64,000 nucleotides of DNA from Entomortierella parvispora (taxonomy: Eukaryota > Mortierellomycota > Mortierellomycetes > Mortierellales > Mortierellaceae): contig OY752146.1 of assembly GCA_963573315.1 (NCBI GenBank), positions 2,418,001-2,482,000 of the forward strand. The letters are read 5' to 3'. Position numbers and translations under genes: made by a program. The notes under the pieces are model-generated. The model saw only the letters and a program-made list of their open reading frames with translations. It was not told the DNA's origin and searched no databases. Of this stretch, positions 44,726 to 56,629 are shown in pieces. The first letter of the stretch is position 1; every line of letters begins with the position of its first letter.

Positions 44726-47060
44726 CTAAGTCATATCGTGCTCTAATTCACTGCTGCCGGTCATGACCCCCATCTCCCTCAGCAAGATCTTTGCCTCCTC
44801 TTGATGTCGAACAGTCGGGACACTCAAAGCCTGGTTCGCGTACTTTGTCGCCTTTTCAATATTTTCCCGATCGCGCTCATATCTCGCCAAGAACATGATG
44901 GCATTCGCGAGCTCGTTCGATTCCGAATCCTGATCGCTGAGCATCGGTATACTCATCTCGTAATAACGAGCCGCCGTCTCGATATCCCCAGCCTTGGAAT
45001 ACAACCCCGGTAATACCTTGAGCGCTTGGATTTGAGCACTTTGATTATCGAGCTCGAGAATTTGCTGATAACAGATCATGGCCGCTTTCTCGTCCCCGAT
45101 GAAAACCAACATGTCGGCCACGCGAAGCCATAGACTCGCCTCCAGTGGTCGGATCGCACACGCTCGACGGTAGTGTTGACAAGCGATATGGGGCATCCGT
45201 GCCACTTCGTAAGCTGTCCCGAGTCCGACCCACGCCCTGAAATCACGAACATTCAAATCTAGAGATAAAAAAGATATGTTAGGATTTTCTATTTGGTGTT
45301 TTCTAGATCCGCCTTGTGCTCTTCTGTATCTTTCCCTCTCTATTTCTTGTTTTTCCTTCTTACCAATGGCTCGACGGAAGGCCTCGGCGGCACTGTAGGC
45401 GTTTTTGATCTCCATGTACTCATGACCCATCAAAGTCCAGGCTTTTGAAAACCCTCTGTTGAACCGGACCGCTCGTTTGAAGTAGACCAAAGACGATTCA
45501 TGGTCTCCTTTGGCCGTATAGTAATTTCCTAAAGACAGCAAAAAACACCTCAGAAAGTAATCAGCCGCCATTGAATTCAATAAAAGAAAACAACACTACC
45601 AATCTCATCCCTGTAGTTACCAATGACAAAGCAAGTCTCTGGTCGGAAAGGGTCGACTTGAGCACAGTACCGAGCGAGATGACTCAATTGATCGTATTTC
45701 TTTGTGACAAACAGCGCATCCGAATAATCCTGCATATAGTCCAATCGGTACGGATGATCCTTCAAAAGTTGTTCAAACTTTTCGACCGACAAGTCTGCAG
45801 CCTGAATATTGTCCAGATAGCGCGCCCATTCACATTGTACATATGCGCTTTTGGGAAACAGCTTGGATAACTCTGTCCAACTCGCCTCAAAATCGTCCTG
45901 GCGGACTGGATCCTCAACAGTTGCATGGAGCAAAAAGAAGCTCGTCATGAAACTCACTGGTAGTTGATCCACAATAGAGTACGCCTATTATGTACAAAAA
46001 AAAAGAGGAGATTAGGATGGCAAGAAAAATACAAGGCAAAGAGTTTTCAATGGAAACGTGTTTGGGCACTCACAGATTCTTCGTTGGGTATACAAGACGC
46101 GATTTCGAGCCATGCACTCCAGTTGTAAGGGTATTGGTGGACAGACTCGATCAAAACTGTGAGGGCCTTGGCGGTTTGCTGCGTCTTGATCAAAACAACT
46201 CCGTATAGATATTTACAAAAGGAATCCAGAGTTTCTGCATCATAGCCCTCCTCGAGTTCCTGCTCGAGTCGAAAGAGTTCCTTGTTGGCTTTCATGGCGT
46301 TATCGAAATGACCTAGACGAGAAAATAAATATAGTAGTAGTAGTAGCGTCAAAGGGTCAGAGAATAGTATAACAACGCGAAATAATTTCGTCCGCCAGTT
46401 GTATCCTTACTAAAGACCTCTCCTCTGTCCTGCTGCTCCCGTTTCTCGCCTGCCTAAGAGGGGAAGGGTAAGGTTGAGCAACAATCAAATAAAAAGCAAA
46501 GGACAAAAAAGACATCTCTGATATGCAGTGATTTTGTCAATTGAGGTTTGATCTTACAAGATAGGTCGCGTAGAGCCTGAGGAACTGTGATTTGCAATTT
46601 GTGTGGCCTTTGAGGACCTCTGCGACGCGATAGTACTCTTTGAGATCAAACAGGGTCTTTGCCAGCAAATAACTGTCATGCTCGTCCTCGGCTTCGTCCG
46701 TGGCTTCAAGGGTGGAGTTGAGGAGGAGCGACTCTGTCCAGGGAGTGGTGTTGTTGTCCCTTCTCTTTCGGGTCCGTCTGCCGCTATTGACAGCCTGCAG
46801 TCCTGTTAGCGCCTCGCTGGCCCTACAATAAGATGATTTATCCGCGTGAGTGAGTGAGCGCAGGCTCTGGCCAACAAGTCCAGGGAGGGTCAACTGGCAT
46901 ACAGGTGCACAGTCCAACAAACAAACAAACAAACAAGGCCTTCATACCAACGTCCGGAGAAATAGAGGCCACGTTCGTTGCATGCATGGACGGCCTCGCG
47001 CATGGCGATGCGGATCTCGTCCGGGGTGATTTTCCATGCAGAGGGTTGGAGCGAGGCCAT
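44726..47060 (-). CDS. CDC23: Anaphase-promoting complex subunit 8 (APC8/Cdc23)
   Basis: Seven exons, complement(44726-45258, 45364-45528, 45621-45984, 46074-46312, 46411-46453, 46558-46822, 46948-47060); 573 residues with consistent phases, including a 43-nt micro-exon. The family length is about 560-600. The sequence is TPR-rich: FGHFDNAM..., CFVIGNYYTAKGDHESSLVYFKRA, AWTLMGHEYMEIKNAYSAAEAFRRAI, AWVGLGTAYEVARMPHIACQHYRRA. These match the conserved Cdc23/APC8 core. Role: a structural TPR arm of the APC/C that binds coactivator and drives destruction of securin and cyclin B. It is divergent from the membrane-protein gene at 47559, with about 500 nt between starts. Confidence 0.94.
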
Positions 47061-47558
47061 TGGGAGTGGAAGGAGGAGGTGGACCCCTGAAGCGAATGAC
47101 TGATGGGTTGTGGAAGGGAGGATGAGGAGAAAGAGAGAGGCGCGTGTGCAAGGGGGGGTGGAGTTGGAGCAGCAGGAACGACCAAACAAGAAGCTGCTGG
47201 CCAAGGGGAACTTCATTTTGCCGAGTCTGGTCTGGTCCTGTGGGTGTGCAACAGCACACAGCACACAGCACACCTCACACATCACACATCACCCACATTG
47301 TCACACCTCGCAAAAAGGTGTTCAACCCCTGCTGCTAGCTTGCTCTCCAATGGTGAGCATGCAGGTCGCCTTCCTTTCCCTTCTTCCTTCGTTCCCTTCT
47401 TCCCTTCCTCTTCTTCCTTTCACCCCCTTCTCTTCTCTTCCCTTCCCTTCCCACTGCATCACTTTCCACTTTCCACCTCCCACTACCCCTACCACTAGCA
47501 CTACCACTACCATTCCATTCCCTTGGCATTCAGGGTCGTCGCCCTCTTCTCTTGCTCC
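47061..47558. promoter_or_regulatory. Divergent intergenic promoter, APC8 / membrane protein
   Basis: 498 nt. It contains a CACAGCA/CACATCA-rich patch at 47255-47310 and a CT-rich tract at 47360-47520. No TATA box is seen. Confidence 0.4.
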
Positions 47559-49289
47559 ATGCTGCTCGCCAGATCTGCCTCTAGAGGCAAGAGCAGCCCT
47601 CGACTAGATCTCCCTCCCCCTTCCTCTTCCACCCTCTCCTCCTCCTCCTCTTCCTTTCTATTCCTCCTGACGATCCTCTCTTCCATCTTCCTGCTCCTCT
47701 CCCTGTCCGTTTCCACCGTCTCTGCAACAGTCGCAGTCGCAGTCGCAGTCGCAGTCCCGGACCCTGTTCCCTCTCTTCACGCTGTCCCAGTCGAAGTAAA
47801 AGCTAAGCCGTCAAAGACAAAGAGTAGCCCAACCAAGACTACAACAGGGACCCCGAGCCCAACCATCCCGCCTCAGTGCGCAGGCTGCTGGGGCAACAAC
47901 ACCAGCGGCATGACCTGCTACCACAACACTCAGTGCGTGCCCACCTCCATGCTCTGCGACGATAACGACCCGTGCACAGACGTGGACGGAGACCAGGACC
48001 CTGGCGATCCCATCTTGTGCCAGGATCAGCTCTGTGTTGGCGTCTACTTCCTCCCTGTACCCTCACCTGGCTCTGGCAAGCTGAACAGGTCAAACTCGGA
48101 TTGCTGGCCTGGCAACTATTATTCTCTCTTTGGCGACACGCCGAAATATACCCAGTCCTGCGTCCAGGACTATGTCAGTGTCCCCACCTCATGCAACCCC
48201 TGGGAGTACCTGGCACAGAGCTCGTGCTTCCTGAGCACCTGCATGGACGACTCGTACTGCGAAACCCCATTCCTGTGCATCAAGAGGAATGCCGGCGATG
48301 CGTATGGCATCTGCTCCAACAATGGGACGATTCCTTTTACAAACGACATTCCTTCTGGCAGTGGCGGATCTGCGGGTCAATATTCATCCAAAGAGTATCT
48401 CGTGCAGGGGCTTTTGATCGGAACCTGTTGCTTGGCCCTTGGAGTGGGTCTTGGCGTGGGCTTTTGGCACTATAGAAACAAGCGACGAAGGCTCCGACGT
48501 TGGACCGACACGACAGACAATACCGATGGATCATTGTCAGCAGGAGCAAGAGGGCGATCCCCTTCCTTTTCGTCCGCGGCTACTGGAAAAGAGGGCGATT
48601 CATTCTTCCAGAGACTGTTCTTTTGCCGAGGGTCAAGGAAATCACGGCCCGCGTCTGGCCCGGCTGTAGATCGTCCTTCATTTAACAATGAAGATCGGGA
48701 CTCTGTTGTCGAAGCTGAGAGCCGCGAGGGCTCAATTGTGATTGAGCCTCGACCCGGTCTTTTGCCTGCTGCAGGACGATGGCGCTGGGGTCCTCCAGGA
48801 GGCAACAGGCCTAGGTCAGCAGCAGTCATAGTCCCAGAGTTTGAACCTCCACCCATGTATCATAATGGACCTCGCCTACCGACGTACGGCGACAGCACCG
48901 AAGATATCGCGCTGACTAGCATGCAAAGAGGACATGGCGAGGGCAGCAATGCCAATGAACAAACAAGTCCGGACCGCGAGTCTGGAATGTCAGAGTCAAC
49001 GACAGCCATGGATCACCCCAGGAATAACGACGGTTCTCGGGATCAGGACCCTACGTTAACGTCTGATTCTCCACAGTATAGAGGCTCTACGCTAGGCGAG
49101 GCTGAAGAGGCGACGCTGCGGGGTGGTCCACCCCCGCTGATGGCTGTTGAAGGTCCCCGCCATCCAACGCCACCACCGTCCTCCGTCCCATCGTCTCCAT
49201 CGTCCTCGGGTTCACCCGGGTCACCACCGAGTCCCAAGGAGATGCCACCAAAGCAACGACACTCGACCTCCAAGGACCGAGCAGAGTGA
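47559..49289 (+). CDS. Single-pass membrane protein with Cys-rich ectodomain and PPxY tail
   Basis: Single-exon model of 576 residues from the first ATG. Earlier frame continues upstream, so an extra 5' exon is possible. A hydrophobic stretch SFLFLLTILSSIFLLLSLSV (about 35-55) looks like a signal peptide or anchor. A Cys-rich ectodomain follows (about 100-265: CAGCWGNN..., CVPTSMLCDDNDPCTD). A membrane span lies at about 279-303 (LVQGLLIGTCCLALGVGLGVGF) with KRRRLRR just inside. The cytosolic tail is long, disordered and Ser/Pro-rich and carries a PPPMY motif at about 430. Known motif use: PPxY binds WW domains of Rsp5/NEDD4 ligases, so an adaptor or regulated receptor role is possible. I recognise no family. 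Confidence 0.8.
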   Translation: MLLARSASRGKSSPRLDLPPPSSSTLSSSSSSFLFLLTILSSIFLLLSLSVSTVSATVAVAVAVAVPDPVPSLHAVPVEVKAKPSKTKSSPTKTTTGTPSPTIPPQCAGCWGNNTSGMTCYHNTQCVPTSMLCDDNDPCTDVDGDQDPGDPILCQDQLCVGVYFLPVPSPGSGKLNRSNSDCWPGNYYSLFGDTPKYTQSCVQDYVSVPTSCNPWEYLAQSSCFLSTCMDDSYCETPFLCIKRNAGDAYGICSNNGTIPFTNDIPSGSGGSAGQYSSKEYLVQGLLIGTCCLALGVGLGVGFWHYRNKRRRLRRWTDTTDNTDGSLSAGARGRSPSFSSAATGKEGDSFFQRLFFCRGSRKSRPASGPAVDRPSFNNEDRDSVVEAESREGSIVIEPRPGLLPAAGRWRWGPPGGNRPRSAAVIVPEFEPPPMYHNGPRLPTYGDSTEDIALTSMQRGHGEGSNANEQTSPDRESGMSESTTAMDHPRNNDGSRDQDPTLTSDSPQYRGSTLGEAEEATLRGGPPPLMAVEGPRHPTPPPSSVPSSPSSSGSPGSPPSPKEMPPKQRHSTSKDRAE

Positions 49290-50059
49290 TCGTTGTGTGT
49301 ATTGTATGTATTTACTTTCTAATAGTCTACCTAATAATATCCTCTGTAGAATCTACCACTACAATACAGCTATGTAGTTCGCGTTGATTATTGGGTGGTT
49401 GTGTAAACAGGCTAGGCCGGCAAAAGTATACAGTAGTTCTGTACTTTGTGGGTATCGAAAAAAGTGTAAAAAGAAGAGGACCCTTTCCTCATTTCCTCGT
49501 TTTCTGATGTCGTATTTCCATTTCAGTGCTGTTTGTCCAATTGGACTTTGCTGTCAGAACACCACGTTCTGTTGGATCGGCTCGTTGGCTGCTGGTATTT
49601 AGTAAATAATTGCTGACTGGCTGCCACAGGGTCGATCTCGCCCATCTCTGGTAAATGAGCAGGTGCTGAGCACAGGGCAAGGCAGCGTGGAAAGGAGGGA
49701 GCGGTGGACCATTGGTCCTGTTTCTGGTCCACGGCATCCGACCGGCGGAGAGTTTTGATGGAGGGGCCCTTAAGGCGACATGTAATTGCAAGATGTGTGG
49801 AGAGAGGAGAGAAAAAGAGAGGGAAAAAAGGAACAAAGAAAGAAAGCAAGGCGCAGAACACAAGGAGACAGTGAATCCTCTTTTGCTCTTCTCTTCTCTC
49901 TCTTCTCTCTTGGTCTGCGCTGTCCTTCATTCCTCTTCTTCTTCTTCCTCCTACTCTTCATAACACCGTCCATATCCCCCCCCGCCTGTCCTCTCCGCTC
50001 CTTTATTCCCCTCATTCTCATTTTCATTCGCTCGTCCTGATTCATCCATTCTCACGGCC
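49290..50059. other. Intergenic
   Basis: 3' end of the membrane protein, then the CT-rich leader of the SPX-RING gene (49880-50050). Minus-strand frames at 49489-50045 are reverse readings of CT-rich DNA. Confidence 0.6.
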
Positions 50060-52469
50060 ATGAAGTTCGGCAAGGCGCTCGAGTCCAATGCAGAGACAAT
50101 GCCCGAGGGCTGGCGTCCCTATGTGATCCACTACAAGGCCCTCAAGAAAAAGATCAATGCCATCGTCAAGGAGCTTGATGACCGAGGCTTGCCCTCGCCC
50201 ATCATCAAGGACCTGCTCTCCCAGTCCATGTCGGGCGACATGCAGCGCCTAGAGTATTCATTCGATGGTATGCTTTCCTTTCTTTCCTTCTTGTGACTCC
50301 TACGCCCTTGACTCCACTTTAACCTTTTTTTCCTCTTTCGTTGGTTTGCTTTGTTGTGCCTGGCAATAATCGCTCACCCCTTTTGTCCATTGCATGGCCC
50401 ATTCTAGACGACAAGAGTCACCTCAAGACCTGCATCAAGGTTGTCCTCGACGACCTCGAGCCTGCTGCAGGAACAAGCTATGGACCTGCACCCCTCTCGC
50501 AGGAAGAACAGCTCTCAAAACTCTTTGCTCATGAGCTTTCATTCCTCAACAGCTCCGCCTCATCCTCGTCCAGTGATCTACATGAACAGCTCCTGACCGA
50601 CTCTGTCGAGGACGACGAGTCGATGACAGAGTCGCAGCGTCTGGAGGACCTCTTGGATGACGCCTCCGCCTCTGAAGTCTCTGAGGAAGCGTTGACAGTC
50701 TCGGAAGCAGGAACAGAGGACACGGACGATGACCCGCTGACATCTGGTGCTACCTCGTCTCCTGGCTCAAGGGCGGCCTCGCCTCCACCTTGTTTGACAA
50801 CAAAAACAACAACCACAACCGCCTCCACAATAATGACAGCAGAAGACTTGGCACATAGTTCAGAGGCGACTGCATCCACTACACCTTCCCCTGCGTCAGC
50901 TGCTGTTGCTGCTGCTACGGATGCTCAAAGAGGCGATCCTTTAGCGCACGGACCCAATTCAGGCACAATCACCTCTTCAGGAACTGCCTCATCGTCAGCT
51001 CGTCCCCATCCCCCCTCGCCAATTTTGCAGCCACCACTTCGACCTAAAGACATTATCAAGCCCTCTCCCTCATCACTGACATCCTCCTCAAACCAGGCTG
51101 CAGGATCCTCTACTGAGCAGCCCATTGAGACTCTTGTCACCCCTGGCAGCGCGGCACTTCAATCAGACTCTTCAGCAGACTCGACTGTACCTGCCAGGAC
51201 CCGATTCCATACCACAGAGGAGGACGGCAAACGGTAACATTTCCAACGGTCGTGAATCATATTGTTTGATCTTGTACTGATTACTGGTAACTAACACTAT
51301 ACATTGAACGTCTCTTTAGCGTCCTTGTCATTGAGCTTACCGCAGACACTGCATTCTTTGATCAATTGGGTGAAGAGGTATCTCAGCTCAGCAAGCTGCA
51401 GCAAACCAACAAGCGCGAGTTTGAGGCCAAGGTCGAAGATCTCAGCAAAGTGCTCACTGTCGTGTCGTCGCCTCAAAACAAGGATATGTACACCTGGCGA
51501 GAGATTCTCAAGACCTATCTGGATGCGCAAGTGTTTGTGGGCGATCAAGAGTCTGACCGGTCCACGAGATCTTCCGAGAAGGCACAAAAGCAACTGCAGT
51601 GGTTCCTGAAGGAGATGGAACGGAGCAAGTTGTTACAAAAGTTTAAGCAGTCAAAGTCCAAGGTGGCGTTCAACACGTTCTTTCAGCTAAACTCGGAGCT
51701 CATCACGATGAAACAATTCAAAGAGCTGAACCAGATGGCCATGACAAAAATTCTCAAGAAGCACGACAAACGCACAAACCTAACGTAAGAAGAGATTTTT
51801 GTTTGTTAGCGCATCTCTACGTTTTTTCTGTCATGTTTATTGGCCATGCGTTTGTCTGCTAAATGAACCCGATTCTATCTTGCTTGTCTTTGAAACATGT
51901 AGGGCTAGCTCTGGATTCCCCAAGCATCTCCAGAATGAGCCATTTTACAACGAAAACATTTCGAAATCGCTCACATACACTATCGGCTGTCAGCTTGTGT
52001 CGATCATCCCTCAGCCTGACGACTATGCCTGTCCGATCTGCATGGGTAAGTAGAGTTTTTTTTTTTTTGATACTGTTCCTGGCGTTTTTCTGCATTGCAT
52101 GGAAACGTACATTGAGCTGGATATCTAATTATCAGAGCATTTTCATTTTACTGAATCCCTGGGATCATAGCTGTTGCTTGGAAGCCTATCCGTTTGAACT
52201 GTAACCATGTATTTTGCGTGCGGTGCTTAATTAAGGCGCAGAGAAAGAAGATGATTCATTGCCCCATGTGCCGACAAGAAAACTCTGTGGTGGACGCGGA
52301 CGCTAGCAATCTGGATGTGTCAATGATGAACTTTTTGAAGCTATACTTTCCCAAGGAGATCAAGGAAAAGCGCAAGGACTCGAGTCGAGAACAGGCAGCG
52401 GAGGAGATGGAGGCGTTTACAGGACATCGTTGGAGCGAAGTTCCAGAAGGGGCTTGTTCGATCATGTAG
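50060..52469 (+). CDS. SPX-domain RING E3 ubiquitin ligase (Pqr1-like)
   Basis: Five exons: 50060-50267, 50408-51233, 51320-51784, 51903-52045, 52171-52469; 646 residues. The N-terminal SPX half is MKFGKALESN...EGWRPYVIHYKALKKKI. An insertion of about 215 Ser/Thr/Pro-rich residues (about 130-340) follows. The second SPX half continues VLVIELTADTAFFDQLGEEVSQL to the basic LLQKFKQSKSKVAFNTFFQ. A C3HC4 RING has Cys 543, 546, 558, His 560, Cys 563, 566, 578 and 581. SPX domains bind inositol pyrophosphates, and the fission-yeast SPX-RING ligase Pqr1 controls phosphate uptake. A phosphate-signalling role here is inferred from that. The SPX domain is unusually split by the insertion. Confidence 0.93.
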
Positions 52470-54166
52470 ACAGGCTGGCTCTGTTTTTTTTTCTTTAGGA
52501 ACAAAAGTAAAGGTAGGGGGAGAGAGGAAGAGGAAGAAGGAAGAAGCGGGACCCATGTCTATACCACTTCCTGCATGGTCTTTCTCCTTTCAATGACTCT
52601 GAATCTCTCCTCCAAATGTTTCAAAAATGAAAAAGGGAAAAGCAAACAAAGTGGTCCATGCGGGCGGGGGGGGACAGATTCAACGTTCGAGAATAACGGA
52701 CACAACAACCTCAAGCAACTGCCATGCACTCAACTCTTACACAGTCCCCAGTCCATTGCCCATAGTCCGTAGCCAGACCTGTCATCACCATCATCACCAT
52801 AATAATAATAACCCGCATCCCAAGAACAGGCCATGTGTGTGCAACAGAAGGAAAGAAAGCCATGTCCTGTACACATAGAGTACAGGCGTGGAAAGAGGCA
52901 AAGGGAAGACGAGAAAAGGAAGGAGCAAGAAGGAAGCAGACACGAACAAAGAGAAACAAAGAGAGAGAAGAAAAAAAAAGGACAAAAAAGACGTGAGCCC
53001 TGGTGCGAGTAGCAACAGCAGCAAGACCAACAACAACAACAACAACAACAACAACAGCAACGGCAGCAGCAAAAAAAAGAGAGAATGAGAGCAGCAGGTC
53101 ATCAACCACCAGCAAGCAGCAAGCAGTGCATCCTGTTCATCCACCCGCCGAGAGCATCGCTCTCGTTGTCTTTTCTGGGTGCTCTCTGTTCTCCCTTTGC
53201 CTCGTCTTCTTGTTCTTGCCCTGTGTTTCCGTTGCAGCCGCACACGCACACGCACAGTGCTGCAGGAGGAATGCCCTATTGCAAAGAACACGTTCTTTTC
53301 TCTCTTTCTTCTCTTTTCGCTTCCCTCTCTTTCTTTTCTTCTCTCCCCTGCGTCCATCCTCTCTCCCTCCATCTCCCTTCCATCCTTCCATCCTTCCATC
53401 TCGACATCTCCTTCGCCCCCTTCCTTGCTCGCACGCGCACACTCCCTCCCTTACTCGCATTCTCCTTCCAGCTCATCATCATCGTCGTCTCCCATCCTCT
53501 ACCCCTGCCCTACCCCTGCCCTACCCCTGCCCTGTCCTCCTCCAAAAATACACCAACCTCCTCCCCTCTGTCTTCTCTCCGCAATTAATAATATCATCCA
53601 GGTACAGACACAGTTTTGCCCTATTTTCGGCCTCTCCTCTCCTCCTCCCTTCATTCTGTCCATCCATCCGCCTCCTTCCTCGATGCACTCGGACTCGGAC
53701 GCGAACAGAGGAATGGCATTCCACCTTTTCTGTCCCTTCCCTTTTTTCTTCTTTTTATTCCTCTCCTGCCCCGTGGCTCTGCATCCTTGTTGACAACCTC
53801 ACAACAGACCAAGCCCAGCCTCAGGGCTGAGGAGGAGAATCGTCCGACTTTGTGTACGGCCAAAGTCCTTCATCCTTCTTTGTCCTTTGGTCCTTTGTAC
53901 CTTCCTCTGTTCCTGTTGCTTCGCCTTGTTGTCCCTTGTGTTGTTTCTTCTGTTTCCCACTCCCTTCTCCTCTTCTTCTCTTCTCCTCTTCTCCCTCCTC
54001 TTTGTCTTCTTCCTTGCTCTCTTCACTCCTCTTCCCCCTAATCTGTTTGTGTTCGCTCCTCCTTCTTCCCCTCCTCTTTTTCAGTCACTAGAAACTCATC
54101 TAATCACATTCTCCTCGCCGCCCCATCCCTCCATCTCCCCCATCCCCTGCAATAGAGAGCGTGATC
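52470..54166. other. Long intergenic region, CT-rich and microsatellites
   Basis: 1.7 kb. Contains (AAC/CAA)n at about 53028-53058, three CCTGCCCTACCC-type repeats at 53500-53540 and long CT-rich tracts (53290-54110) that may be the leader of the pseudokinase gene. One frame at 53713 (MAFHLFCPFPFFFFLFLSC) resembles a signal peptide but has no good splice donor after it. No gene is supported. Confidence 0.5.
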
Positions 54167-56629
54167 ATGGCACAGAGCAACATCCCCAAGCTGGGATACC
54201 CTTGTCTCGCCTCTACTGACGACACGGTCTTCCTGGTCGGACTCCAATACGCCGCTTCCGCCTCCAACAACACCTATGCCCTGCAGTCGTACTCTGTCAG
54301 CAGTGAGAGCCACTTCACCGGCAATGTCAACTTTGCAACTCTCTCGCAAACCGCCAGGGTGGCTACGCCTCTGGCCAACAGTCGCATGGTCTGCGCCGTA
54401 GACAGCGTCTCTAGCACGCTCCTTTACATCTTTAACGAGAACGTGTATCTCGACAATGCTCAGACCCCAACTCTGGCCACCCCTCAGCCCATTGGAACCT
54501 GGGATGCCAGCCGAGCATTGAACGCCCAGGTTGCATGGCCCGTACAGGGGCAACCTGGACAGTTCCAATGGCTCGGCCTCAGCGGTGGAAACTGGACAAC
54601 CATCACTATCTCTGCTGCAGGAGGTGTCTCTTCACCTACCCCAGCGTAGGTGCAGTCGGCTTGTTGGAGGATACATGTCTTTGCCTTTGCTTGCCATGAT
54701 TTTTTTAACGAACGTTCTTTTTCTGTTCCAATAGTACTGTTCCTGCAGATGTCCCATCCACTGGAATTTTCTCGATTACTCGCGAGAACACCGGCTCCTT
54801 TGTGGTCATCTACAACAAAGCTTCCAGCACAACCATTGCCCGCTTCACTCTGGGAGCAACGACATCGACCAACATTGCTCTAGGATCTCCCGACTTGGCC
54901 AACCTTGGATTTGGCTCAATTGCCCAAGCGCAGGACAGCACGAATGACTACTACTTTACTAGTAGCAGCCAGGTACGTTTCATTCCTTTCAAGGAACACG
55001 GAAAAAACACGCGCCTTTTGCGGAGAAATCATCGGATGATTGAAAATCACAGGTGAACAGAGAAACTAACGCGTGCAAAAACACGTTCCTTTTTTGTGTG
55101 TGTGTGCTTCCCCTTTCCAGTACACGATCACGGCCGCCCTCGGAGTTAGCTCGCAGACGCTTTCCAAAAACTCGACCCGTACTTTCCCTCAGGACAGCTT
55201 GGGAAAGGTGCCTCAACTGTACGATTATTCCACAGCGACCATGTTCGCGACCTCACTTGGACTCATCTATGGAGGATTGGCCAACCCTGTGAACAAAACC
55301 TGGAGCTTTGGCCTCTCAACTATCAATACAGTGGCTGGAAAAGATCTCAGCAACTATACCATTTTGGCGCCGGACAGCACCTCTGGCGTCTTTGCAGTCT
55401 ATACCCCCCCTGCACCGGCATCTCCTGATACGTCTAGTAAAGGATTGTCAACGCCTGCTATCATCGGGATTGCTGTGGGAGCGGCCGCCTTGGTGATTCT
55501 GCTGGCAGTTGTGGCCTTGTTCCATCGACGCAACAAAAAGATTGAGGAGCGTGCTCGGGAACAGGATGGGTTGGATATGGCCGTCCGGGACCTGCATGCC
55601 AAGGGTGGCCAGGGCATGGGCAACTATCAGCCTCGCTTTGCCTCCACGCACTCGCTCTTGAACGATGAGACAAACACCAACGCGACAACACCTCGTGGAC
55701 AGAACAGCGTCTCTACTGAACGCCCCGTGGAGAACTTGACTTTGCGTGTGCCAATTGTTCGGTACGCCGGTCGCGATGTGGCCCAGTCTGTACCCCATGC
55801 TCCTTTGGGCGCTGTGGTCCTATCCCAGTACCGTCTCGGTCAAACAGCCGTCAATTCCAAGATGGTGGTGATTCAATTGGGCGAGAACGTGGACACGGCC
55901 GAATCTGTTACGCTCAAGTGGGTCCGAGATGAGATTGTGTGGCAGCGAGAGGCAGCCATGTTGAACCATATCGTGAACCCATCCAAGATCATCTCGTTGC
56001 ATCAAACCATGATTATCCCTGCGGCGCTCGAGTGGCGTCACATCTTGGTCCTGGACGCTCACGAGTCCACCTTGGATTTCATGTTGTCGACGGCTCAGCA
56101 CCGGTTGTTGGAGCGATCGGATCAAGTGGCGGTGGCCAAGGCGTTGCTCCGGGGCTTGGTCTGGTGTCATGAGAAGGATGTTGTCCATTTGTCGATCTGC
56201 ACCGGATCTTTGGTGATGAACGAGGAAGGTCAATGGGTGCTTTGGTCCTTTGGTGGATCCCGGTTCCTGAACGAGGCTGTTGGACCTCGACAGGGATCTT
56301 TGATTGGACAGGAGAACGGAACAGTGGAACGCAACCTTGCCCCCGAGTTGTTGAACGCCCGAAGGGAGGTGCGTTTGGATACCACGTTGGCGACCACCTC
56401 CATGGATGCTTGGGCAGCGGGATGTGTTCTTTTCGAGGTGTTGACGGGACAGCCATTGTTCAGGACAGAGGATGCTGCTGACCAGGCGGCTACTGGACGG
56501 TTTAATGCTTGGAAAGACCGACTCGTCGATATCCGGGACCCCAAAGAGCGCTCTGTGGTGGAGGGACTGTTGGTGCTGGACCCGAACTACCGTCTGACGT
56601 TGTCACAAGCCGAGGCGATGTTTGTGTAA
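54167..56629 (+). CDS. Membrane-anchored receptor-like pseudokinase
   Basis: Three exons, 54167-54645, 54735-54972, 55121-56629; 741 residues. Residues 1-350 are an extracellular-like, Ser/Thr/Asn-rich beta domain (LASTDDTVFLVGLQYAAS..., several N-x-S/T sites). A membrane span lies at about 351-373 (PAIIGIAVGAAALVILLAVVALF) followed by HRRNKK. From about 469 to the end is a protein-kinase fold: LKWVRDE (Lys 505), HLSICTGSLVMN at the HRD position (about 594), LWSFGG at the DFG position (about 613), intact APE (646-648) and DAWAAGCVLFEVLTG. The catalytic Asp of HRD and the metal-binding Asp of DFG are missing and there is no clear Gly loop, so it should be catalytically dead. No signal peptide is seen at this start; an upstream exon may be missing. 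Confidence 0.85.

Noticed and set aside
53713-53793. Signal-peptide-like exon for the pseudokinase
   Set aside because: The frame ends at a TGA and no strong GT donor lies before it; left only as a possibility.
53003-53830. 275-codon plus-strand frame
   Set aside because: CT-rich and microsatellite DNA read as Ser/Leu/Pro/Phe; no start context, domain or splice support.
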